DNA of 32,277 nt, from positions 1 through 32,277 of the forward strand of contig JANYDC010000008.1 in the NCBI GenBank assembly GCA_025359965.1. Direction: 5' to 3'. A model generated the notes under the pieces. It saw only the letters and a program-made list of their open reading frames with translations. It made no database searches and was not told the DNA's origin. The DNA is from Pedosphaera sp. (GTDB lineage: Bacteria > Verrucomicrobiota > Verrucomicrobiia > Limisphaerales > SXQI01). Position 1 is the first letter of the stretch, and every line of letters starts with the position of its first letter. The translations under genes were made by a program, and so were the position numbers. Positions 17,694 through 25,337 of the stretch are shown here, in pieces.

Positions 17694-19298
17694 ATGAGCC
17701 CGAGCAATTTCACGATGTGCACGCGTCTTCTGGCATGTCTGGCATTTGTTGCCGCCTTCGCGCCCTTTTCATCCCGTGCCCTGACCCTGGAACTTCAGAG
17801 ACGCAATCCTTCGACGGGTGAAACGATCTTGCAAACGGAATCCGTCGATCCCAAGCAAGTGGCCATTATCGTGGTGGACACGTGGAACTATCATTGGTGC
17901 AAGACGTCGACCGAACGCGTTTCGGCGCTGGTTCCGCGAATGAACAAGTCTCTGGAGCAAGCCCGTGCTCTTGGCATGACGGTGTTTCTTTGCCCGACAG
18001 ATGTGGCTGATAATTATGTGGGCACCGCAATGTTGGAGCGTGCCTTGGCGGTTGAACCGATCCCCATGCCGCAAGGGCCTGACCTGATCTGCCCGCCAGC
18101 GCCTGATGGCGGAGGGTGTACTTGTGGCCGTGAACGCTGCCAGGTGAATTATGGGTGGGATGGGATGCATCCTGATCTCTCAGTCGGGCCGGACGACCTC
18201 ATGCCCAACGATCCGGAACGCCTCTACACCATTTGCAAGCAGCGAGGGATTACGCACATTATTTTCTTCGGCGTACACACCCAGGTTTGCCTGCTGGGCA
18301 AATCCGTGGGCCTCCGCGCCATGACACGGGCCGGTTTCAAATGTGCTCTCGCGCGAGATCTGACTGATGCGCACGGCCGGTATGAACCCGGGGTGGAAAC
18401 GCCGGACGATTTTACCGCAAAAGTGGTTGCGCATTTTGAAAAGCATCTGGCCGCCACTCTGAATTTTGCGGAGATGTTGCGTCAGAACAAACAGTGGGAT
18501 GACGCATGGCTGGTGGATCATGTGCGGCATTCACCTTGGGGCACCAAGCGCCGCCCCCACCTTTTCGAGAATGAGCTGATCCTGACCCTGACCAATCCGT
18601 GTCAGCCGGGTGCTGAGATCCGCTACACGAGGGATGGATCCGAGCCTGTTGCAGATTCATCGCTGTATGCCAGTCCGCTCAAACTCACGACTGATGCCAC
18701 CATTCGCTCCGCCGCGTTCAGAAATGGAAAACGGGTGACGCTTTTCAGTGAATCATTCGCAGTAAAACTCGGCCCGATACCGCCCACGCCTGATATTTTT
18801 CTGGGCACTTTAAAGCCATGGCGTGCGGTAGGAATGGGGCACTCCCCGTCAATGAATGACCACCGTTACTCTCCCGGTGTGCAATCGGCGCAGGTGGATA
18901 AGTCCAATGAAGGCTACCCGCTCAAAATCCGTGGTCAGACCTATACTCATGGCGTGGGGGTGCATGCTCCAAACCAATTGGTTTACGAACTTAAACCGGA
19001 GTGGAACTTCTTTGTGGCGCGCGCCGGGGTGGATGAACACGTTCTTGCGGTCAATAGTGGCAGCAACCTCGCCATGCACCCGAGTGTGATATTTCGCGTC
19101 TTCATTGACGGCAAATTTGCAGCTGAAAGTCCCATGATGAGGATTGCCTTTGAACCTTGGCGTTTCAACATCCCGATTCCGCAGGGCAGCAAGCGCATCA
19201 GTCTGGCTGCAACTGATGGCGGCGACGGGCACTACATGGATCTGGCCAATTGGGTTGATGCCGGTTTTGTGGTGAAAAAATCCCTTGATCGCGAATGA
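17694..19298 (+). CDS. Secreted isochorismatase-like hydrolase with chitobiase-like and NPCBM modules
   Basis: This 534-residue protein starts at an ATG preceded by AGGAG (17682-17686). A signal peptide spans about 1-29 (cleavage near SSRA). Residues 50-255 are an isochorismatase-like cysteine hydrolase: Asp62 in VVDTWNYHWC and nucleophile candidate Cys199 in GVHTQVCLLGK. Between them sits an unusual cysteine cluster, GGGCTCGRERC (Cys142, 144 and 149), before HPDL. A chitobiase-type module follows (about 295-358, with IRYTRDGSEPVADSSLY). An NPCBM-like carbohydrate-binding domain (368-528) has YTHGVGVHAPNQLVY and ends in WVDAGFVV. The carbohydrate-binding modules suggest action on a glycan or a glycan-bound amide, which is unlike classical cytoplasmic isochorismatases. 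The stop overlaps the start of the next gene (ATGA), whose N-terminal domain is a paralogue. Confidence 0.85.
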   Translation: MSPSNFTMCTRLLACLAFVAAFAPFSSRALTLELQRRNPSTGETILQTESVDPKQVAIIVVDTWNYHWCKTSTERVSALVPRMNKSLEQARALGMTVFLCPTDVADNYVGTAMLERALAVEPIPMPQGPDLICPPAPDGGGCTCGRERCQVNYGWDGMHPDLSVGPDDLMPNDPERLYTICKQRGITHIIFFGVHTQVCLLGKSVGLRAMTRAGFKCALARDLTDAHGRYEPGVETPDDFTAKVVAHFEKHLAATLNFAEMLRQNKQWDDAWLVDHVRHSPWGTKRRPHLFENELILTLTNPCQPGAEIRYTRDGSEPVADSSLYASPLKLTTDATIRSAAFRNGKRVTLFSESFAVKLGPIPPTPDIFLGTLKPWRAVGMGHSPSMNDHRYSPGVQSAQVDKSNEGYPLKIRGQTYTHGVGVHAPNQLVYELKPEWNFFVARAGVDEHVLAVNSGSNLAMHPSVIFRVFIDGKFAAESPMMRIAFEPWRFNIPIPQGSKRISLAATDGGDGHYMDLANWVDAGFVVKKSLDRE

Positions 19299-22200
19299 CT
19301 ATTAAAATTTCGTTGGTTCACTCGTTCGTTGTGTCGGTTGCGCTGTTTGTTGCCGGTCTAATGCCAGCGTCGGGCGGCCAAACAGTTACTTTACACACCC
19401 GCGCTCGCGCGAAGGCTTCTGTTGAGTCGATGCCGCAGCAAATAATCGAGAAGCAGGTGCAGTGGGACGCCTCGCGCACCGCCGTGGTGATTTGTGACAT
19501 GTGGGACAAGCATCATTGCCCTGATGCCACCGAGCGTGTGGGCGAGATGGCGCCGCGCATGAACGAAGTCATTAAAGCCGCCCGTGGGCAGGGAATGCTT
19601 ATCATCCATTGCCCAAGCGACACTCTGGGTTTCTACAAGGATCACCCCGGGCGTAAACTGGCCCAGGCTGCACCCAAAGTGGAGACAAAGGCACCCCTCC
19701 AAGGCTGGTGTTCTTTGAATGGGGTTAAGGAACCGCCCCTGCCTATCGATGACTCAGATGGGGGCTGTGACGGGTGCCCGGAATGTCCGGGCTACGGAGC
19801 GTGGCAGCGCCAGCATCCGGCCTTGGAAATCATGGAGGGCGACGGCATCACGGATTCGGCTGAGGCGTTTTATCTAATGCGTCAACGGGGCATCACCAAT
19901 GTGATTGTCATGGGCGTTCATATCAACATGTGCGTTCTTGGACGTCCATTTGCAATTCGTCAGATGGTGGCGCAGGGGCAGAATGTGGTGCTCATGCGGG
20001 ACCTCACCGATTCCATGTACAACCATCGGATGCCTCCCTACGTTTCGCACTTTCGCGGCACGGAGCTGGTGGTTGAACACATTGAGCAATACTGGTGTCC
20101 GAGCATCACCAGCACCGATTTTCTGGGTGGTGAACCTTTTCATTTCCAAGGCGATGTTAAGAAAAAAATCGCGATGGTGATCGGCGAGAATGAGTATCAG
20201 ACTTGGGAGACGCTGCCTGCGTTCGCCAAGAGGGAGCTCGATTGGCGCGGCTATCAAGTTTCGTATGTGATGGCGTCCCCCACGGATGGGGACCCCAATT
20301 TCACTAATTTTGAAGCTATTCGCGACGCGGAGCTGGTTGTGGTGAGCGTGCGCCGACGCACCCCTCCGAAGGCCATGATGGATTTGCTGCGCGCGCATGT
20401 GGCCGCCGGAAAACCAATTGTAGGCATCCGCACGGCCAGCCATGCGTTTGATGCGAATCCGACAAACTCAGAGTTCGCGTCCTGGCCCCAGTTCGATGTG
20501 GAAGTCCTCGGCGGCCATTACGAGGGGCATTACAATAACAAACCTCCTGCCGCGCCGCACAGCATGGTGGAAGTGGTGCGCGCGAATGCTTCCCATTTGG
20601 TCCTGACCGGGGTAAAGCCCACCCCATTTCAGGTCACCTCCCACCTGTACAAAAATCGCAATCTTGGTGCTGCTTCTTTGCCGCTGCTGCAAGGACACGT
20701 TGAAGGCTGGGATGCCGTTGAACCGGCGGCCTGGGTGAACACGGCAGAAGACCGGCGCGTGTTTTATACTTCTCTTGGTAATCCGGAGGACTTTGAAATT
20801 CCCGATTTCCGCCGACTGCTGCTCAATGGGATTTTGTGGTGTTTGCATGATCCCGTGCCGCCGGCCACAGCAGAGTCGGTGGGTGCTTCCGGCACCCGAC
20901 AGACGCCGCGTGCTGAGGTTAAAACGCCGCAGCCCTCCCCTCAGGCATCAACGCACACTATTGCTCCTGCCGCACCCGCTTTGGATCTACCACAGGAAGC
21001 GACTGCTCCGGCGCTCACTCCAAAAGATGCGTCCACACACTTCCATGTTGCCGACGATCTTGAGTGGGAGCAGGTGCTTGCCGAACCACAGATTGCCCAG
21101 CCCGTCTTCTTGAACTTTGACGAGCGTGGGCGCATCTGGGTGGTTGAATACCGCCAGTATCCTTTGCCGGCGGGATTGAAAATTGTCAGCCACGACAATG
21201 TCTGGCGTTCAGTGTACGATAAGGTGCCTCCTCCTCCGCCCAATCACTTCAAGGGTGCAGACCGAATCACGATTCATGAGGACACCCACGGGGACGGCAC
21301 CTTTGATCGGCACACCACCTTTCTCGACGGCCTCAACATAGTCACTTCGCTGGAGCGGGGCAGGGGCGGGGTGTGGGTTTTGAATCCGCCTTATCTTCTG
21401 TTTTATCCTGATGCGAATAATGATGATGTTCCGGATGGTGATCCCGAGGTCCGCCTTTCCGGTTTTGGATTGGAAGACACGCACAGTGTGGCCAACTCGC
21501 TGAGGTGGGGGCCCGATGGCTGGCTGTACGGATGCCAGGGCAGCACAGTCACCGGGAACATCGTAGTGTATGCGGCCGACGGCAAAGCCAAAAATTCCAA
21601 ACCGATTTTTTCCCAAGGCCAGAACATCTGGCGTTATCACCCGGAGAAACGGATTTATGAGGTGTTTTCGGAAGGCGGCGGCAACGCGTTCGGGTGCGAG
21701 ATCGACAGTCAGGGACGGATTTTCTCCGGCCACAACGGCGGCGATACGCGCGGTTTTCACTATCTGCAAGGTGCTTACCTACAAAAGGGTTTTGAGAAGC
21801 ACGGCCCTCTTTCGAACCCCTATGCCTTCGGTTACTTCCCAGCCATGCCGCATGGCAGTGAGCCTCGGTTCACCCACAATTTCGTCATCTACGATCATGG
21901 GGCTTTGCCTGCCCAGTATGCAGGTCGTTTGTTTGGAATCGAACCCCTCCAGGGCCGTGTGGTGGAAAGTGACATCATACCTGACAAGTCCTCCTATCGA
22001 ACACGGGACATCTCGCGTCCTGTGACAAGCGATGACCGCTGGTTTAGGCCTGTCGATATCAAAGTTGGCCCCGACGGCGCGATCTATGTCTGTGACTGGT
22101 ATGATCAGCAGGTAAATCACTTTCGCAACCACGAAGGTAAAATCGACACGCGCAACGGCCGTATTTACAGGCTTAAGGGCAAGGGGACGAAGCCGACGGG

Positions 22201-23965
22201 TCTGGAGGATATGTCCCGCCTTTCTTCAGGCCAACTCATCGAGCATCTGACGCATGCCAACCGCTGGGTGCGTCAGACGTCGCTGCGCTTATTGGCTGAC
22301 CGGCGTGATACTGCACTTATTCCTGCTTTGACCTCGGCCCTAAACCAGAGCTCTGGCCAGATCGCACTCGAAACGTTCTGGGCCTTGAATCTTAGCGGTG
22401 GCCTAACCGAGGCTGAAGCGATCAAAGCACTGGACCATACCGACCCGAGGGTGCGGCTTTGGGCGGTGCGGCTGCTGGGCGACGCAAAGACCGTTTCGGC
22501 CGGGTTCGCCGTGAAGTTGGTTCAGCTGGTAGCTAAGGAACCCAGTCTTGAAGTGCGTAATCAAATTGCCGCAACTGCCAAGCGACTGCCTGCCCATGAG
22601 GGGCTGGGATTGGTTCGTGCGCTTGCCATGCGCGCTGAGGATGCTGCCGACAACCGCATGCCGTTGCTGCTGTGGTGGGCCATGGAAGCCCAATGCGAGG
22701 ACCATCGCGACGAGGTGCTCCAACTTTATGCCGACGCCACTTTCTGGCGCAGCCCCTTGGTGCAGGCGCATCTTATCTCGCGCACCGCGCAACGTTTTGC
22801 GCAGGCCGGATCACGAAGGGATTTGCTGACCTGCGCCCGGCTTTTCGATTTGTCACCGTCAGTGGAGCAGAGCCGCCTGCTTGTGGCTGGTTTCGAGGCC
22901 GCGTTCAAGGGACGCACCCTGGCTGGCCTCCCTGAGGAACTGGTCAAAGCCATGGCGCGACATGGAGTTGGTTCTGCTGCGTTTGCGCTGCGCCAAGGTG
23001 ATCCTCGCGTGGTGCGAAAAGCAATTCAGGTGGTAGCCGATGAGACTGCTTCGCGAGTTGAAAGAATTGATTTTCTCAACGTCATGAGTGAGGTGAAAAT
23101 TCCCGGGGCCGTGCCAGCTTTGAGCAAGGCCTACCGTGGGGTTTACAAAGACGATGCTCTGCGAAAAGCGATCCTCTCAGCCTTTCAGACTTACGATGAA
23201 GCCATCATTGGAGATGTTGTCATGAGTGCTTATACGGCCTTGGGCCGCGATTCCCTCCCCACCGCGCAAAGTTTGCTGGCTAGCCGTCCCGCCTGGGCTC
23301 TGAGATTTGCCCAATCGATCAATGATAAGGGTCAGTCCTGGTCTGGAGTGGGGATCAAACCTGAGACCATCCCATTGAGTGTCGTCCGCAAACTAAAACA
23401 GCATCGCAATCCGGAACTCCAAGCGATACTTGAGAGGATATGGCCCAATACAGGCAGCCCCACGACTGCTGACATGGAAAAGAAGATTCACCAGCTCGCC
23501 GAGGTGGTCCGCGGCGGCACCGGCGATCCGTATGCGGGCCGGACTCTCTTTCAGAACACCTGCGGTAGCTGCCACAAGCTCTTCAACCAGGGAGCGGAAG
23601 TGGGCCCGGATCTAACCGTCTACAATCGGACCGATTTGGAATCAATGCTCCTCGCGGTGGTGAATCCCAGCGCGGAGATCCGAGAAGGTTTTGAAAATTA
23701 CTCGGTGGAGACCAAGGACGGACGATCCCTCTCCGGTTTTCTGACTGATCAGGATAACCAGACCATCGTGCTGCGAGGCTTGGACAATCAAAATGTGACC
23801 TTGGCCCGCACTGAAGTGGCAGAACTCAAGGCAGCTGGAGTGTCACTCATGCCTGAAGGTTTGCTTGGCGCATTCACCGATCAGCAGACGCGAGATTTGT
23901 TTGCCTACCTTAGAAGCACCCAACCGCTCGTGGGGCAGCCTCCAACACCGACGAACCAACGCTGA
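19295..23965 (+). CDS. Five-part exported fusion: isochorismatase-like, ThuA, PVC dehydrogenase propeller, HEAT repeats, cytochrome c
   Basis: This 1556-residue protein has a signal peptide (about 1-28). An isochorismatase-like domain (55-270) has Asp68 in ICDMWDKHHC, Cys213 in VHINMCVLG and a CxxCxxC cluster (Cys158, 161, 164). A ThuA domain (288-520) contains VGIRTASHAF and LGGHYEGHY. A Pro/Ala/Thr-rich linker spans about 521-585. A beta-propeller dehydrogenase region (586-965) matches the membrane-bound dehydrogenase type of Planctomycetes and Verrucomicrobia (TIGR02604-like). HEAT-like helical repeats follow (about 975-1310). The C-terminal heme domain (about 1395-1542, TIGR02603-like) has CGSCH at 1423-1427 and a likely axial Met1519. 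The last three parts occur together widely in this phylum and are presumed to oxidise sugars or alcohols in the periplasm; ThuA is linked to trehalose and sugar metabolism. Start and upstream stop overlap by four bases. Confidence 0.87.
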   Translation: MTIKISLVHSFVVSVALFVAGLMPASGGQTVTLHTRARAKASVESMPQQIIEKQVQWDASRTAVVICDMWDKHHCPDATERVGEMAPRMNEVIKAARGQGMLIIHCPSDTLGFYKDHPGRKLAQAAPKVETKAPLQGWCSLNGVKEPPLPIDDSDGGCDGCPECPGYGAWQRQHPALEIMEGDGITDSAEAFYLMRQRGITNVIVMGVHINMCVLGRPFAIRQMVAQGQNVVLMRDLTDSMYNHRMPPYVSHFRGTELVVEHIEQYWCPSITSTDFLGGEPFHFQGDVKKKIAMVIGENEYQTWETLPAFAKRELDWRGYQVSYVMASPTDGDPNFTNFEAIRDAELVVVSVRRRTPPKAMMDLLRAHVAAGKPIVGIRTASHAFDANPTNSEFASWPQFDVEVLGGHYEGHYNNKPPAAPHSMVEVVRANASHLVLTGVKPTPFQVTSHLYKNRNLGAASLPLLQGHVEGWDAVEPAAWVNTAEDRRVFYTSLGNPEDFEIPDFRRLLLNGILWCLHDPVPPATAESVGASGTRQTPRAEVKTPQPSPQASTHTIAPAAPALDLPQEATAPALTPKDASTHFHVADDLEWEQVLAEPQIAQPVFLNFDERGRIWVVEYRQYPLPAGLKIVSHDNVWRSVYDKVPPPPPNHFKGADRITIHEDTHGDGTFDRHTTFLDGLNIVTSLERGRGGVWVLNPPYLLFYPDANNDDVPDGDPEVRLSGFGLEDTHSVANSLRWGPDGWLYGCQGSTVTGNIVVYAADGKAKNSKPIFSQGQNIWRYHPEKRIYEVFSEGGGNAFGCEIDSQGRIFSGHNGGDTRGFHYLQGAYLQKGFEKHGPLSNPYAFGYFPAMPHGSEPRFTHNFVIYDHGALPAQYAGRLFGIEPLQGRVVESDIIPDKSSYRTRDISRPVTSDDRWFRPVDIKVGPDGAIYVCDWYDQQVNHFRNHEGKIDTRNGRIYRLKGKGTKPTGLEDMSRLSSGQLIEHLTHANRWVRQTSLRLLADRRDTALIPALTSALNQSSGQIALETFWALNLSGGLTEAEAIKALDHTDPRVRLWAVRLLGDAKTVSAGFAVKLVQLVAKEPSLEVRNQIAATAKRLPAHEGLGLVRALAMRAEDAADNRMPLLLWWAMEAQCEDHRDEVLQLYADATFWRSPLVQAHLISRTAQRFAQAGSRRDLLTCARLFDLSPSVEQSRLLVAGFEAAFKGRTLAGLPEELVKAMARHGVGSAAFALRQGDPRVVRKAIQVVADETASRVERIDFLNVMSEVKIPGAVPALSKAYRGVYKDDALRKAILSAFQTYDEAIIGDVVMSAYTALGRDSLPTAQSLLASRPAWALRFAQSINDKGQSWSGVGIKPETIPLSVVRKLKQHRNPELQAILERIWPNTGSPTTADMEKKIHQLAEVVRGGTGDPYAGRTLFQNTCGSCHKLFNQGAEVGPDLTVYNRTDLESMLLAVVNPSAEIREGFENYSVETKDGRSLSGFLTDQDNQTIVLRGLDNQNVTLARTEVAELKAAGVSLMPEGLLGAFTDQQTRDLFAYLRSTQPLVGQPPTPTNQR

Positions 23966-24048
23966 AATTCTGGCATAGTCCAGTCCGTCTCAAGCTTTGG
24001 CAGCACGACCGGGTTGCGCTGGAAAATGCGATTCACGCCGGTTTGCTT

Positions 24049-24076
24049 TTGACACATTCGCGGGGCGCGCTAGTTT
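24049..24076 (+). promoter_or_regulatory. Candidate housekeeping promoter for the sugar epimerase gene
   Basis: A perfect TTGACA (24049-24054) is followed after 16 bases by TAGTTT (24071-24076), 13 bases before the ATG at 24090. The -35 match is complete and the -10 match is partial. The leader would be very short, and no Shine-Dalgarno site is seen. Confidence 0.5.
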
Positions 24077-24089
24077 CTTCCCCATTACT

Positions 24090-24935
24090 ATGAGATTCGG
24101 AATCAACACTTTCCTCTTCACCTCGCCGTTTACGAACGAGAGCACCAAACTTTTCCCCCAATTCAAAAAATGGGGTTTCGAGACGGTCGAAATCCCGGTG
24201 GAAGATCCCTCCCATATCGATCCGGCCCACGTCAAAGCCGAGCTGGATAAGAACGGTTTGGTTTGTGGTTCCATTTGCGCCTGCATGGGCGGAGGACGCG
24301 ATCTACGCGGCACCCCCGAGCATCAGGAAGCCGCCATGACCTACATGATGAAGTTGATCGATCAAATGGTCGTGATGAACTGCCCCAACCTCATCGGGCC
24401 TGTTTACAGCGAAGTGGGTCGTGCCGACGCCGTGCCCGAGAAGGAATACGCCCAGCAATGGAAGACGGTTGTCAAACACCTCAAGAAACTCTCGAAATAC
24501 GCAGAGAAAAAAGGCCGTGTCATCTGCCTCGAACCTCTTAACCGTTTCGAGACTGATTTCATCAACACCGCCGATCAGGCCCTGAAAATGATTGCCGATG
24601 TCGGCAGTCCCGCCCTGAAGATCCATCTCGATACGTTCCACATGAACATCGAGGAAAAAGACCAGGCCAAGGCCATTAAGAAAGTCGGCAAGCTCCTCGG
24701 CCATTTCCACGCCTGCGGCAGCGATCGCGGCACTCCGGGCAACGACCATATCGATTGGAAACCCATTGTGGCCGCCCTCAAGAGCGTGAAATACCAGGGC
24801 GATGTCGTCATCGAATCCTTCACCACCGATGTCAAAGTGATCGCCCGCGCCGCCGCCATCTGGCGCCGCATGGAACCCACCACCGACGAAATTGCCGTCA
24901 AAGGCGTGAAGTTCCTCAAAAAGGCTTTTGCTTGA
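24090..24935 (+). CDS. Sugar epimerase/isomerase of the D-tagatose 3-epimerase (TIM-barrel) family
   Basis: This 281-residue cytoplasmic enzyme is of typical family length. The start at 24090 is chosen because MRFGINTFLF is the usual first strand of these barrels; longer in-frame versions add a non-conserved tail. The metal ligands are visible in order: Glu148 (CLEPLNRFETDFINT), Asp181 with His184 (HLDTFHMNIEE), His207 with the HACGSDRGTPG loop, and Glu242 (VVIESFT). CLEPLNR plus DTFHMNIEE is characteristic of ketose 3-epimerases such as D-tagatose, D-psicose and L-ribulose 3-epimerases. The exact sugar is uncertain. The gene is 124 bases from the dehydrogenase fusion and has its own candidate promoter and terminator. 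Its codons end in C more often than those of its neighbours, perhaps reflecting high expression. Confidence 0.85.
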   Translation: MRFGINTFLFTSPFTNESTKLFPQFKKWGFETVEIPVEDPSHIDPAHVKAELDKNGLVCGSICACMGGGRDLRGTPEHQEAAMTYMMKLIDQMVVMNCPNLIGPVYSEVGRADAVPEKEYAQQWKTVVKHLKKLSKYAEKKGRVICLEPLNRFETDFINTADQALKMIADVGSPALKIHLDTFHMNIEEKDQAKAIKKVGKLLGHFHACGSDRGTPGNDHIDWKPIVAALKSVKYQGDVVIESFTTDVKVIARAAAIWRRMEPTTDEIAVKGVKFLKKAFA

Positions 24936-24940
24936 AGATC

Positions 24941-24971
24941 TTTGGAGTGCCGTCAGATATCGCACTCCAAA
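24941..24971. repeat. Perfect 10-bp inverted repeat just after the epimerase gene
   Basis: TTTGGAGTGC (24941-24950) and GCACTCCAAA (24962-24971) are exact complements with an 11-base loop. The element begins five bases after the stop codon at 24935. No T-run follows, so on its own it is not a classic terminator. It may be an mRNA 3'-end stabilising stem or a copy of a dispersed intergenic palindrome. Confidence 0.65.
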
Positions 24972-24981
24972 ATTAAAAATG

Positions 24982-25023
24982 AAATGCGGGCATGCGCGAG
25001 CGTGCACCGCATTTTGTGTGTTT
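24982..25023 (+). terminator. Intrinsic terminator with a GCGA tetraloop
   Basis: The arms AAATGCGGGCATGC (24982-24995) and GCGTGCACCGCATTT (25000-25014) form a stem of 14 pairs. It has one G-T wobble (24993-25002), one bulged A (25006) and a GCGA (GNRA) loop. A T-rich tail (TTTTGTGTGTTT) follows. It comes 46 bases after the epimerase stop and should end that transcript. Confidence 0.72.
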
Positions 25024-25337
25024 GGAAGTCAGGATGGAGGACGGAAAGACAGAAGGCACGCCTAGGAGACTTTTGGGGAAAGCGGTTAGTGTTTGGCCTG
25101 GGTCGAGAGGAAGATTAGAACGGCTAAAACCGAAAGGTAGGGGGAAAGGCATTTAACCGCGGATTTCTCGGATTTCTAGGATTGATGGGAGGGAAAAAGA
25201 CGGGAACGGTTGATGGATTGGAGAACTGAGCGATTCTGTGTTGTGGGTTATCTGCGGGGAGTAGGTTGGCGGGGAAATTTGCGGCAAGCTGAACGATTTG
25301 TCTGAAGATGGGTCCAAGAAAACAAGTAAGATCAACT
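25024..25337. other. Non-coding gap upstream of the TPR protein
   Basis: About 310 bases of purine-rich sequence on the plus strand separate the terminator from the TPR gene. I see no gene in it. A short minus-strand open frame across 25153-25335 is low in complexity and arises partly from the GGATTTCT repeat. That repeat at 25153-25184 is the only distinct element, and no promoter is convincing. Confidence 0.45.
25153..25184. repeat. Short 9-base tandem repeat of the GGATTTCT type
   Basis: After TTAACCGC, the unit GGATTTCTC (25161-25169) is repeated as GGATTTCTA (25170-25178) and begins a third time as GGATTG. On the other strand it reads as AAATCCG-like units ending in GCGGTTAA. From memory, this general pattern recurs in intergenic regions of many environmental bacteria. 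I could not check copies elsewhere in this genome. Confidence 0.5.

Noticed and set aside
23997..24089. Upstream extension of the sugar epimerase
   Set aside because: The first conserved strand begins at the ATG at 24090, and the extension covers the candidate promoter TTGACA.
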